A stretch of 64,000 nt of DNA from Marinilabiliaceae bacterium (GTDB taxonomy: Bacteria > Bacteroidota > Bacteroidia > Bacteroidales > Marinilabiliaceae). Shown piece after piece: positions 37,579 to 46,825 of the stretch. A program made the translations under genes and the position numbers. Under the pieces are notes generated by a model that saw nothing but the letters and a program-made list of their open reading frames with translations, was not told where the DNA came from and did not search any database. Location of the stretch: NCBI GenBank assembly GCA_016933045.1, contig JAFGBR010000055.1, positions 36,917 through 100,916 of the forward strand, in the 5' to 3' direction. The stretch's first letter is position 1. Every line of letters begins with the position of its first letter.

Positions 37579-38850
37579 ATGTCTGATTTTCAGGTTGGTG
37601 TTGTTCTGGTTGTTTTTGTTGTTACTTTCGCAGCTATTTCGCTCGAAAAAGTTAATAATGCCATTGCGGCTATGGTTGGCGCATTCATTATTTTGTCGTT
37701 TCGTGTTGTTAGCCAAGAAGAAGCGTTACATTATGTCGATTTTGATACCATTGGGTTGCTTTTTGGAATGATGTTGATTGTGACTGTTATGCGAAAAACC
37801 GGATTGTTTGAGTATATAGCAATACGTGGCATTAAGTTGACAAATGGAAATCCCTGGCGTATTTTGGTTATACTATCGTTAATAACGGCAGTGTTATCGG
37901 CTTTTTTAGATAATGTTACAACTGTATTGATTATAGTACCATTAACATATGCGGTTACCGATTCGTTAAATATTGATCCAATTCCAATTCTTATTTCAGA
38001 GATTCTTTTTTCGAATATTGGAGGCGCAGCTACATTAATTGGTGATCCTCCTAATATTATGATTGGAGGTTCGTCGCATTTAGAGTTTATTGATTTTATA
38101 AACAATAATCTTCCTATTGTAGTTGTTATTGGTGCTGTAACATTATTAATATTGCGTTTTATTTATTATAAAAAAATGATTGCTGGTAATTTGGAACCTG
38201 CTGATATTATGTCGTTTGATGAACACAGAGCCATTCAGGATAAATCATTCTTTGTTGAAACTTTAACAGTTTTTTTAATTGTTATTGCCGGTTTTGTAGC
38301 GCACCCGCTTCATCAAGTAAGTTTAGCTACAATTGCTATTGGTGGCGGGTTTGTGCTCATGTTGGTAACTCGTCAGGATACAGAAGAAACACTTAGTCGT
38401 ATTGAGTGGCCTCCATTGTTTTTTTTTATGGGTTTGTTTGTTATTGTTGGGGGGCTAGAAAAGATTGGTGTAATTAAATATCTGGCAAAGAATATAATAG
38501 TTTTAACTGATGGTGATATAGATTTAACAGCTCAGTTTATTTTATGGTTATCGGCATTATCTACAACTGTTATAAATAGTATTCCTTATACTGCCACATT
38601 AATATCTGTAATTCACGATATGGTTCCTCAACTCGAAGGAAACACTGAAGTGCTATGGTGGGCATTATCGCTTGGGGCATGCCTTGGTGGTAATGGAACT
38701 ATTGTTGGTGCAGCAGCCAATATTATTGCTGCCGGTTTTTCTCAAAAAACAGCTTACCCATTAACTTTTATGAAATATTTGAAGATTGCTTTACCATTGA
38801 TGTTGGTATCTATTGTGTTGGTTTCGGTTTATTTTTTAATCAGGTATTAA
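37579..38850 (+). CDS. ArsB/NhaD-type (ion transporter superfamily) permease
   Basis: Membrane protein of 423 residues with 10-12 hydrophobic segments. Duplicated pore motifs are visible: SAFLDNVTTVLIIVPLTYAV with NIGGAATLIGDPPNIMIG in the first half, and STTVINSIPYTATLISVI with GACLGGNGTIVGAAANIIAAG in the second. This pattern defines the IT superfamily (arsenite ArsB, Na+/H+ NhaD, SLC13-like and P-protein carriers). The substrate is not decidable. ATG 37579 is preferred; GTG 37573 would add two residues. It is the third gene of the kinase-CBS-permease unit and ends before a strong hairpin. Confidence 0.8.
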   Translation: MSDFQVGVVLVVFVVTFAAISLEKVNNAIAAMVGAFIILSFRVVSQEEALHYVDFDTIGLLFGMMLIVTVMRKTGLFEYIAIRGIKLTNGNPWRILVILSLITAVLSAFLDNVTTVLIIVPLTYAVTDSLNIDPIPILISEILFSNIGGAATLIGDPPNIMIGGSSHLEFIDFINNNLPIVVVIGAVTLLILRFIYYKKMIAGNLEPADIMSFDEHRAIQDKSFFVETLTVFLIVIAGFVAHPLHQVSLATIAIGGGFVLMLVTRQDTEETLSRIEWPPLFFFMGLFVIVGGLEKIGVIKYLAKNIIVLTDGDIDLTAQFILWLSALSTTVINSIPYTATLISVIHDMVPQLEGNTEVLWWALSLGACLGGNGTIVGAAANIIAAGFSQKTAYPLTFMKYLKIALPLMLVSIVLVSVYFLIRY

Positions 38851-38879
38851 TCTTATATATTTGAGAAGTTAGGTTAAAA

Positions 38880-38905
38880 AAAGGCTGCCTTTTTAGGCAG
38901 CCTTT
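38880..38905. terminator. Bidirectional terminator between permease and PL9/PL1 genes
   Basis: Perfect 11-bp inverted repeat AAAGGCTGCCT/AGGCAGCCTTT (38880-38890 with 38895-38905) with a TTTT loop. Flanking A-run on the left gives a U-run for the minus-strand transcript, so it serves the PL9/PL1 gene best. Confidence 0.85.
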
Positions 38906-38927
38906 GCAAAAAGAATAGATTGAGTGT

Positions 38928-41900
38928 TTATTTCTTGATCATTACTTTTGAAATAATCAGGTCATTAACAATTAATCGGTATACGTAAGTTCCTTTTGGT
39001 AATTCAATACCTGCTTCGCTGATGCGAAGTTGATGAACTCCACTTTCAACTACTCCATCAACTAATTGGGCAATTTTCTGTCCTGAGATATTAAAGATTG
39101 CAAGATTTGCGTTTTCTTCTTCAGACAACGTAAACTCTATTGTTGTTTCGTTTGTGAACGGATTTGGATAATTCTGCCTTAATTCAGCTTTTACCGTTTC
39201 TGAATTTGCATTCAGGTTTTCTGACAGGAATGCAACTTTAAGTTCGGCAATTTTTCCAACACCCACATTTGCAGGAACCGTTGTTGATATAGTGCTTGCA
39301 GCATCTAATGTGTATGAGTACGGCAGAGTTGACGAGGTCCACCAATCGCAGCCGGTTTGAGAGATGACAGGAGCACCTGTGGTACCTGTAAACATGTTTC
39401 CGCTGGCACAAATGTATCCGTTTGGTAAACCACTAACCGGAAATTTATCGGTCGACATCGACAATTTTACATCGTTATAATGGTTATTCTCAACTTTAGC
39501 GTGTGCTCCGTCGCGGGCAGCCAATCCATAATCGCTAATGGTATTGAAATAGTTGTTAAACATGTGCAGGGCACCATAACGCAAACTTGGGTTACGTCCA
39601 TCGGTATTATAGAAATAATTGTGATGGTAGGTGATTCTCATCTGGCTGTCGGCAGCCTGTGCACTTGTATTATCGGTATGTCCTATTAATGAGCACTTCA
39701 TGTGGTCGTGCAGATAACACCACGAAACAGTTACCCATTTCGATCCACGTTTGATATCGAGTAATCCGTCGTAGGTGTCAACACCAATGCCACTACCTAT
39801 TTTGCTGTGTAATTCGCAATGGTCAATCCATACGTGGTTACAGGCATCAATTGTTAATGCATCGTCAGGGTAGAAAACCTCATGAATTTTAAGGTTGCGG
39901 ACAATCACATTTTCGTAATCCCATATGTTAAGCCCAATATTCTGTAACTCAGCAGCACTTCCAATGCCTAATATTGAAACGTTTGCTCCATGTTTCACAT
40001 CAACAACGGTGGTTGATGAGGCTGATATTTTTCCGCTTATGTAAAGAATTTCAGGTGTTGTATTGTTTTCGCGGTTTGAAGCCCATGCCTGTAATGCAGA
40101 TAATGAGTTTACTGTTGTTGCATTTCCACCCTGACCTCCGGTTGTGGTGGAATAACCATCTGCGTTAACTGTTGCATATCCTATCATTGAATTATCGGGA
40201 ACAGGTGTTGTGCTTTGTGTAAATATAGCTGTAACAGATATATCCGAGTTTATAGTTAGTGTTAACGGATTGCTGGTTCCGCTGGCACTACCGCTCCATC
40301 CGGTAAACAGGTATCCGTTGGCAGGTGTTGCTGTTATGGTAACAGTGCTACCGGCATCGTAAGTGCCGTTTGATGGTGATACACTTCCCGAACCGTTCAC
40401 CGATGTTGTTAATGTGTAAGTATCTGGTGATGAAGAGCAACTTACTGCTTGCGGATTAGAACCTGTAATTTCAATGTAATCGATGTTTGACAAACCACTT
40501 GTTCCCGTAGCTTGTAAACGTACGGTTTTGGTTCCGGCAGAAACGGTTGCTGAGGTACTCACTGTTGTCCATGCAGTCCAGCTTCCGGTGGATACGAATG
40601 CTACACCAGATACTGCGGTTGTACCACCAATAATTAAATTGGCAGGGCGATCAGATGTGCCGGCATAGCGGAATACAAATGTATAAGTACCTGCCGTTGC
40701 AAAATTTACATTCCAATCGATACCAGTACCTGATGCATTGCTTGTATTGGCAAAACCGGCACCTGTATAACCTGCGTTGTTGCTATCGACAGTGCCATCT
40801 ACTCCACAGAAACCGGTTGTGTTTTCCTGTATCTGGATGGTAGTTGTTGCTGTTGTAACTGTAAGACTGAATGCCTGTGTGCTTATTGCACCGCAGGTGT
40901 TGGTATAAGTAGCGGTATATGTACCTGATTGTGAAGCCTGAAGGTTGGTGAATGAAATTTGCCGGGATGTGGAACTGTAACCATTTGGTCCGCTCCATAT
41001 CCATGAACCTCCAGTAGATGGCTGAGGGCCAAACGAAACTGCATCACCAGCTACAACACTTGCCGAAGCAGATTGTGCCCATGAACCTCCGTTAACCTGA
41101 ACATATGGAACAATAACAGTAGGAGTGCAATTTTGTGTAAATGTGGCGGTTATTGATTTATTCGAATCCATGGTTACTGATAATGGATTGGATGTTCCGC
41201 TGGCACTACCGCTCCATCCTGTAAACGTATAGCCACTTGCAGGTGTTGCTGTTAGGCTTATTACAGTGCCCGAATTGTATGTGCCACCCGATGGTGATAC
41301 AGTACCTGATCCTGTAATATTTGTCGATAAGGTATAGGTAGTAACCGTTCCATTGCAATCGGCAGCTGAGATACCTGCACCGGTAACCTGAATGTAATCG
41401 ATATTAGCAAGGCCGGCACTTCCGGTTGTTTCAATTCTGATGGTGTTTGATCCGCTAATTAAATTGAATGAGGTGGTTACTGACGACCAGTTTGTCCACG
41501 ATCCTGTTGATGGCATACTCAATGATGAAACAACGGTATTCCCGTTCACAATTATGTTTGCCGGACGATCAGTTGAGCCGTTGGCGTATTGAATTGTTAA
41601 ACTTACCGAGCCGCCTGTGGAATTAACCTTGTAATCGATTCCGGTACCTGAGGCATTGGTTGTATTGGCAAAACCTGCACCTGTATAACCTGCATTATTA
41701 CTGTCGACAGTGCCATCTACACCACAGAACCCTGTTGTGTTTTCCTGAATCTGAATTGAGGTGGTATTAGTAATTTGGGTGAATGTTGCTGTAATGGATT
41801 TGTTGGCATCCATAGTAACAGAAGCAGTTGTACCTGTGTATCCGCCACTCCAGAATGCAAACTGCCAACCGCTTGCAGGTGTTGCAGTCATGGAAACTAC

Positions 41901-43817
41901 GGTTCCTTCCTCATATGTGCCGTTTGAAGGAGTAACTGTTCCCTGTCCAATAACTGTTGTTGTTAATGAATAGGTGGTGGTTGTTCCCCCTGCATAAGCA
42001 AGACTTATATAATATAGATTTGCCGTTGCATCCTTGGTTATCGTATGACTGCCGGCTGCAATGTTAATGGTAAGGATTCCTGCTGATGCTGCATAGCTTG
42101 TTCCATCTATTTTAATACCCCCGTTAAAATCGTTGTTAAACACGAGAGTTAAGGCTCCTTCCTGGGTGGAAGTAAATGAAATGGATGTGCTCGATTCAAT
42201 TTTTAAACACTGAGTAAGGGTTAGCCCATTATATGATACTGTACCTTTCGATGTTGATAGGTTGCCCGATATGGTATAGAAAGAACTGTTTGTTCCTGAT
42301 TGGGTAAAGTTATGGATTTGGTCGCCTTCGGTTACTGGTGGAGTTGTGTTTCCGCTTTGTGTGAATACAGCAGTAACCGCTTTGTTTGAATTCATGGTTA
42401 CAGTTGCGGGGTTGGATGATCCAGAAACATCACCACTCCAGTTACTAAACACGTAACCCGAAGCAGGGGTTGCGGTTAATGATACCGATGAGCCCGAAGC
42501 ATAGCTTCCTCCGGAGGGTGAAACAGATCCTGAACCATTTACATTGGTGGTTAGTGTGTAATATGTTGTTGGATTGGTGATTCCTCCGTATTCAATGGCA
42601 CCTAAATCAGGAGCTGAGCTACTGTACTCGATCCCCGAATAGGTATTACCTGCATCAATTAAAGGACTTCCTGATTTCAGGTTTAAGAAACCGTTGGCAG
42701 TAGGTGCATTGTTTGCACCAATAGTCATTGTTTGAAAATCGGCACTGCTTGCTGTATAAGGCCATTGTGTATCGGTATCGGTAAATGCATTGGAACCCGA
42801 AGCATCGCCAACAATTCTATCGGCATGTGCTCCGCTAAACGATATACAATTAACAAATTTATGTGATGCGCCATCGCGCGTGTGATAATTGTAATCACCA
42901 TTGTTGTACGATGTCAGGTTAATAAACTTTATACTTCCAATATTACCGTTATCGGTGAATCCGTGTTTGCCGTTGTTAAATGCAATACAGCGGCGCAATA
43001 CGTGATTAACGGAGTTGCTTGATGAACCGAGCTTAAAGCCGTTTTTATCACCACCTCCTGATGTAACACCATCGGTTAATGTACCGTTGCTGTGCGCAAT
43101 GCAGTTCTCAAAAGTGATTTCACCAATTGGGCCGGTATCTGATTTTGTGTACAAATCCCAACCGTCATCTATGTTGTGGTGCGATACGCAATCTCTGAAA
43201 ATATTACCATTTCCGCAGGTGAGTTTGGCTGCAAATCCATCGGCATCTTCATTTGCGGCATCTTTGTTATTGTACGACTCACATCCCACTATCAGGTTAT
43301 TGCTTGGCCACTGGCTGATGGTGGTGTATGAAGTGCTGTATCGGCTAAGCTGTAAACCGGTATCGTTGTTGCTGCGAAATACACAGTTTTCGATGGTGTT
43401 GTTGTTACCCGATAATAGCATGCCATTGTCCCCGGCTTTTTCAATGGTTATGCCCTTCCAATGCCAGTAGGCACCATCTTGAACAATGCCCCGGCTCGAT
43501 GAGTTGGCCACGTTGTTAAAACTAAGCACCGGGGTTTCGGAGTTGTAGGCAAACACTCTGATCATTGCTCCCGAAGTACCGCTCATGTCACGGGTAATAA
43601 CCAGCGACGATACTGTCATGTTATAGGTGCCACCCCTTAAATAGATGTAATCGCCGGGTGCGACTAATGTAACTGCTTTTTCGAGTGTTTTTAGTGGGCT
43701 GCTCAGGCTTCCGCTGTTGGAGTCGTTGCCCGAGGGCGACACATAATAGTTAGCGCCAAAGGCACTTAACCCTATCCATAAAAATATGGATAGCAGTAGT
43801 AATCTTCTTTTTTTCAT
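38928..43817 (-). CDS. Multidomain secreted pectate lyase: PL9 + carbohydrate-binding modules + PL1 + T9SS sorting domain
   Basis: Protein of 1629 residues. Signal peptide 1-21; PL9-like right-handed helix about 22-412 (EDADGFAAKLTCGNGNIFRD and HHNIDDGWDLY, with the Asp/Lys-rich catalytic coil); InlB-type B-repeats at about 420-487, 616-681, 827-894 and 1133-1200; an unclassified beta-sandwich 497-610; CBM6/35-like modules 686-813 and 992-1119; an Ig-like domain 899-988; PL1 lyase about 1208-1510 (HVWIDHCEL, YDGLLDIKRGSKWVTVSW, NPSLRYGALHMFNN); T9SS sorting domain 1550-1629 (LRQNYPNPFTNETTIEF to KVMIKK). It is therefore exported and surface-attached or released, with two pectate lyase domains of different families. 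The gene is visibly richer in G+C than its neighbours. Confidence 0.9.
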   Translation of the reverse strand: MKKRRLLLLSIFLWIGLSAFGANYYVSPSGNDSNSGSLSSPLKTLEKAVTLVAPGDYIYLRGGTYNMTVSSLVITRDMSGTSGAMIRVFAYNSETPVLSFNNVANSSSRGIVQDGAYWHWKGITIEKAGDNGMLLSGNNNTIENCVFRSNNDTGLQLSRYSTSYTTISQWPSNNLIVGCESYNNKDAANEDADGFAAKLTCGNGNIFRDCVSHHNIDDGWDLYTKSDTGPIGEITFENCIAHSNGTLTDGVTSGGGDKNGFKLGSSSNSVNHVLRRCIAFNNGKHGFTDNGNIGSIKFINLTSYNNGDYNYHTRDGASHKFVNCISFSGAHADRIVGDASGSNAFTDTDTQWPYTASSADFQTMTIGANNAPTANGFLNLKSGSPLIDAGNTYSGIEYSSSAPDLGAIEYGGITNPTTYYTLTTNVNGSGSVSPSGGSYASGSSVSLTATPASGYVFSNWSGDVSGSSNPATVTMNSNKAVTAVFTQSGNTTPPVTEGDQIHNFTQSGTNSSFYTISGNLSTSKGTVSYNGLTLTQCLKIESSTSISFTSTQEGALTLVFNNDFNGGIKIDGTSYAASAGILTINIAAGSHTITKDATANLYYISLAYAGGTTTTYSLTTTVIGQGTVTPSNGTYEEGTVVSMTATPASGWQFAFWSGGYTGTTASVTMDANKSITATFTQITNTTSIQIQENTTGFCGVDGTVDSNNAGYTGAGFANTTNASGTGIDYKVNSTGGSVSLTIQYANGSTDRPANIIVNGNTVVSSLSMPSTGSWTNWSSVTTSFNLISGSNTIRIETTGSAGLANIDYIQVTGAGISAADCNGTVTTYTLSTNITGSGTVSPSGGTYNSGTVISLTATPASGYTFTGWSGSASGTSNPLSVTMDSNKSITATFTQNCTPTVIVPYVQVNGGSWAQSASASVVAGDAVSFGPQPSTGGSWIWSGPNGYSSTSRQISFTNLQASQSGTYTATYTNTCGAISTQAFSLTVTTATTTIQIQENTTGFCGVDGTVDSNNAGYTGAGFANTSNASGTGIDWNVNFATAGTYTFVFRYAGTSDRPANLIIGGTTAVSGVAFVSTGSWTAWTTVSTSATVSAGTKTVRLQATGTSGLSNIDYIEITGSNPQAVSCSSSPDTYTLTTSVNGSGSVSPSNGTYDAGSTVTITATPANGYLFTGWSGSASGTSNPLTLTINSDISVTAIFTQSTTPVPDNSMIGYATVNADGYSTTTGGQGGNATTVNSLSALQAWASNRENNTTPEILYISGKISASSTTVVDVKHGANVSILGIGSAAELQNIGLNIWDYENVIVRNLKIHEVFYPDDALTIDACNHVWIDHCELHSKIGSGIGVDTYDGLLDIKRGSKWVTVSWCYLHDHMKCSLIGHTDNTSAQAADSQMRITYHHNYFYNTDGRNPSLRYGALHMFNNYFNTISDYGLAARDGAHAKVENNHYNDVKLSMSTDKFPVSGLPNGYICASGNMFTGTTGAPVISQTGCDWWTSSTLPYSYTLDAASTISTTVPANVGVGKIAELKVAFLSENLNANSETVKAELRQNYPNPFTNETTIEFTLSEEENANLAIFNISGQKIAQLVDGVVESGVHQLRISEAGIELPKGTYVYRLIVNDLIISKVMIKK
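40716..40844 (-). repeat. Near-identical CBM segment, copy 2
   Basis: Encodes residues 992-1034 of the lyase. It differs from residues 686-728 by only two amino acids (TTTIQIQENTTGFCGVDG against TTSIQIQENTTGFCGVDG, and NTSNAS against NTTNAS). The rest of the two CBMs is clearly diverged. Confidence 0.85.
41634..41762 (-). repeat. Near-identical CBM segment, copy 1
   Basis: Encodes residues 686-728 of the lyase, the partner of 40716-40844. Similarity drops sharply after GTGID, suggesting a recombination tract and not a whole-domain duplication. Confidence 0.85.
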
Positions 43818-44522
43818 TTGATTTTGGAAATTTAGCTTTTGAAAAGCCCCGGTATTCCAAAAAGTACATCAATAAAATTAAGGTTCGGTAAGGTTTTTCC
43901 GATAATTAGGAGAACAGTAGATTTTTTTCATAATTATCATCATGCCAAATAGACCTCTGGTTCTGAACTTTTTAAAATATCAGGTCAATTTCAATTGGTT
44001 AATAAATAGTTGTATGTCATAGTTAATTGTTTTGTTTTTTCGATTTTGAATCTAATTTAAAGTAATTTGACATATACTTAGTGTGTCATTTTGTTTGAAA
44101 ATGGCGTTGTTTTTATCGAAAAAAAATGGATTATTGTTTTTAAAAATAATTGTTAATAATAGCAAATAGGCATAACTATAGTCTTCGATGTTTTCAAAAC
44201 ATTTTTTTTATTTTGATTATGTAAATTGAATGTTTGGAATTATAATATGTGGTTTTATTTTTGTAATCCTTATAGTCAAAGGAATTGATATTTTAGATGA
44301 GTTAATTTTTTGTTTAATAAGTCTAATTAAATAATTAAAACTGCAATATAAATGTTTATCAAATATTTTTTTGTTTTAATGTTGATGAGTAAAAATACCG
44401 AACTGATCAGTTTGGTTTTTTATTATAATGTTACTAGAATAATTATATGTTGATGCTTTGAATAACATTCTAAAGCAAAGTATTTTGATTAATTTTACAT
44501 TAATAATATTTAAAAAATTAAG
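43818..44522. other. 705-base intergenic region between divergent lyase and lipoprotein genes
   Basis: No gene is supported here. The region is very A+T-rich and holds the upstream sequences of both divergent genes. One small inverted repeat, TGACA-N11-TGTCA, is present at 44068-44088 and could be an operator for the pectate lyase gene, but one such repeat may occur by chance. Confidence 0.4.
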
Positions 44523-45668
44523 ATGACAAGAATAGCCTTAATATTATTTGTTTTTATTTTTTCATGTAAAGAGAGTTCTCAAAAAAGAAATGAAGAAAGA
44601 GAGAATGAACTTGCTGAAAATATTATTTCAGAAAATAGTGAAAAAAAAACTTTATCACTGAATAGTGTTTTTGAACCAGCGGTATCGTCTGGTGAATGTG
44701 ACTTTTATTGTGCTCCAGATTTGGCTACTCAAATTAATGATTTAGTATATAAGGTAAGATTAACACTTGGATATGGCACTTCACAACGAAGGGATATTAC
44801 ATTTCCTTATTTACTAAAAAGTAATAATTTTTATTTTTCTGTTGTTTATCCTAATGAATTAGTTTTCAGACATGTACCAACTGTAATTGATACATTGATA
44901 GTTGTTGCAGGCAGTGATGAGCCTTCTTCGAGTATTAAAGCAACAATAATTGAGGATAAAAATGAGAATACTCTATTTTATGAACTTAGAGACGATAGCA
45001 TAGGACTTATTACTAAAGAAGGTGAATTAGATTCCATATTACAAAAGCGAAATATTTCATTACAAGATCTTTATAATAATGATTACATTGTTCATAAGTA
45101 TAGCGATTGGAAAGATGAAGTTCCTGATAATTGTTTTCAAAGTTTTATAAATTTTAGTGACTTAAGGTTATTGAAATTGCCTGATGTGGAAGAAATTGGT
45201 AGAAGGATAAATAAAACTGATACTACTATTACATTAGATACTTTGAAGGCGTTTTATGAAAAGCAGCTTGTTAATCAAAACATTGTATCTGTTAGTAATA
45301 TGTTATATGTGTACAATAATAATGAAAATTCTTATGGGCTTACAGGAGGATTTAAGAAAAATATTGACATAAATATTTTATTATTAATTGATAAAATTGA
45401 AATAATATATATATCGAGAAAAAATGAAATATTTAAGGTTAAATGGATAGATAATTTTAATTTAATTATTGATGACTCTTATAGTCTTATTTGTGATGAT
45501 GTAATAAAATTTACAGATGAGGGTTTTAAAACTGAAAATGGTTCAAATTTATTTCATCCTGATATGGTTAGTGGTAATTACTTAACTATATTTCAGGTTA
45601 AACCAAAATATTTTGATACATATATTCAATCACCAGTTGAAATATTGAATTTTACTAAGCCTGATTGA
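44523..45668 (+). CDS. Unrecognised lipoprotein
   Basis: Protein of 381 residues with a short signal peptide ending in the lipobox FIFSC (Cys15), then a Glu/Asn/Ser-rich linker to about residue 45. I do not recognise the remainder. It contains a CDFYCAPDLATQINDLVYK segment with a CxxxC pattern, beta-rich stretches up to about 170, and an Ile/Asn-rich C-terminal half. Base composition is more A+T-rich than the neighbours. Genes on both sides are on the opposite strand, so it is a single-gene unit between pectin genes. Its function is unknown. Confidence 0.75.
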   Translation: MTRIALILFVFIFSCKESSQKRNEERENELAENIISENSEKKTLSLNSVFEPAVSSGECDFYCAPDLATQINDLVYKVRLTLGYGTSQRRDITFPYLLKSNNFYFSVVYPNELVFRHVPTVIDTLIVVAGSDEPSSSIKATIIEDKNENTLFYELRDDSIGLITKEGELDSILQKRNISLQDLYNNDYIVHKYSDWKDEVPDNCFQSFINFSDLRLLKLPDVEEIGRRINKTDTTITLDTLKAFYEKQLVNQNIVSVSNMLYVYNNNENSYGLTGGFKKNIDINILLLIDKIEIIYISRKNEIFKVKWIDNFNLIIDDSYSLICDDVIKFTDEGFKTENGSNLFHPDMVSGNYLTIFQVKPKYFDTYIQSPVEILNFTKPD

Positions 45669-45680
45669 ACTTTATAATAG

Positions 45681-45729
45681 AGTATCAAAAAAAGGCATCT
45701 TTAATGCTTAAGATGCCTTTTTTGATACT
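45681..45729. terminator. Bidirectional terminator between lipoprotein and KdgK-like genes
   Basis: AGTATC-A7-GGCATCTT (45681-45701) pairs with AAGATGCC-T6-GATACT (45710-45729), a 20-bp stem with one bulged A. The A/T runs inside each arm supply the U-tract on either strand. Confidence 0.85.
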
Positions 45730-45745
45730 AAGTACAAATATTTTG

Positions 45746-46825
45746 TTATCGTTTAACGCGTGCATTTCCTTCCCAAATACTCCAAATCATGTCTTCATCG
45801 GCAGGTTGGGCATAATCAGTTAAGAAAGTTGTTGCTAAAGCACCGCTGGCCCATCCAAACTGAATCCATTTTTCAGGTGCCCATCCTTTTAGTATGGCAT
45901 AGAGCATGCCACCAACAAATCCATCACCACCGCCAATGCGGTCGAGAACGTTTATTTGACGGGGTTCAACCACATGCCAGTTGGAACCTTCGAGCATTAT
46001 TCCGCCCCAATAGTGACTATTTGCATTTTCGACCTGTCGTAATGTTGTTGCAAACACCGATGCATTTGGGAATGCTTTTTTCACTCGGTTTATCATCTCT
46101 TTAAAACTGTCAATTTTTGCAGCAATATCTTTACCGCCAGCCTCGGGGCCTTCAATGCCAAGGCACAACTGAAAATCTTCTTCATTACCCACAAGAATAT
46201 CAGAAACACTTGCTATTTCGGTGAAAATATCGTGCAGTTCTTTTTCACGTCCTTTCCAAAATGTAGCCCTGTAATTAAGATCGAATGAAATACGTGTTCC
46301 ATATTTTTTTGCAGCACGGGCTAATTCAAGGCAAAACTTACTTGTTTCTGGCGATAAAGCACCAATCAAACCTGAAAGGTGAACAATCTGAACACCTTCT
46401 TTTCCAAAGATGCGATCTAAATCAAAATCATTAACATTTAATGTGCGACCAACTTCTCCGGCACGGTCGTTCTGTACACGTGGTCCTCGCGACCCAACTC
46501 CACTATCGGCTATGTTAAACTGGTGACGGTATCCCCATGGGCCTCCCTGTGGAACTTCTACACCTTCGTAGGCCATGTTTCTCGATCGTAAGTTGCTTTT
46601 AATAAGTTGAGCAATGGGACTGTCTTTTACAAATGTTGTTAATACTTTAACTGGTAAGCCTAAATACGATGCTATACTTGCAACGTTGGTTTCGGCACTG
46701 GTTGCCTGCATAAAAAACTGATCGCTGCTGTGCACGGGCTGACCATTGGCTGGTGTGATACGAACACCCATACTTGTTGGGATAACGAGCGACCATTGAC
46801 AGTCTTTCTTGAGTTCAATATTCAT
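45746..46825 (-). CDS. PfkB-family sugar kinase, probably 2-keto-3-deoxygluconate kinase
   Basis: Ribokinase-fold protein of 359 residues. The sugar-site strands SMGVRITPANGQPVHSSDQF and TSAETNVASIASYLGLPV, the KdgK-like ISFDLNYRATFWKGRE, and the catalytic RIGGGDGFVGGMLYAIL (Asp near residue 302) are present. KdgK phosphorylates 2-keto-3-deoxygluconate, which arises after pectin lyases release unsaturated galacturonate. This fits the lyases nearby, but a related kinase specificity is possible. It is moderately G+C-richer than surrounding genes. Confidence 0.72.
   Translation of the reverse strand: MNIELKKDCQWSLVIPTSMGVRITPANGQPVHSSDQFFMQATSAETNVASIASYLGLPVKVLTTFVKDSPIAQLIKSNLRSRNMAYEGVEVPQGGPWGYRHQFNIADSGVGSRGPRVQNDRAGEVGRTLNVNDFDLDRIFGKEGVQIVHLSGLIGALSPETSKFCLELARAAKKYGTRISFDLNYRATFWKGREKELHDIFTEIASVSDILVGNEEDFQLCLGIEGPEAGGKDIAAKIDSFKEMINRVKKAFPNASVFATTLRQVENANSHYWGGIMLEGSNWHVVEPRQINVLDRIGGGDGFVGGMLYAILKGWAPEKWIQFGWASGALATTFLTDYAQPADEDMIWSIWEGNARVKR

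Noticed and set aside
37731..38105. Minus-strand open frame of 124 codons within the permease gene
   Set aside because: Complement of hydrophobic coding sequence of a clear IT-superfamily permease.
43015..43470. Long plus-strand open frame inside the PL9/PL1 gene (151 codons)
   Set aside because: It is a shadow of the repetitive, G+C-richer lyase gene on the other strand and matches no protein pattern I know.
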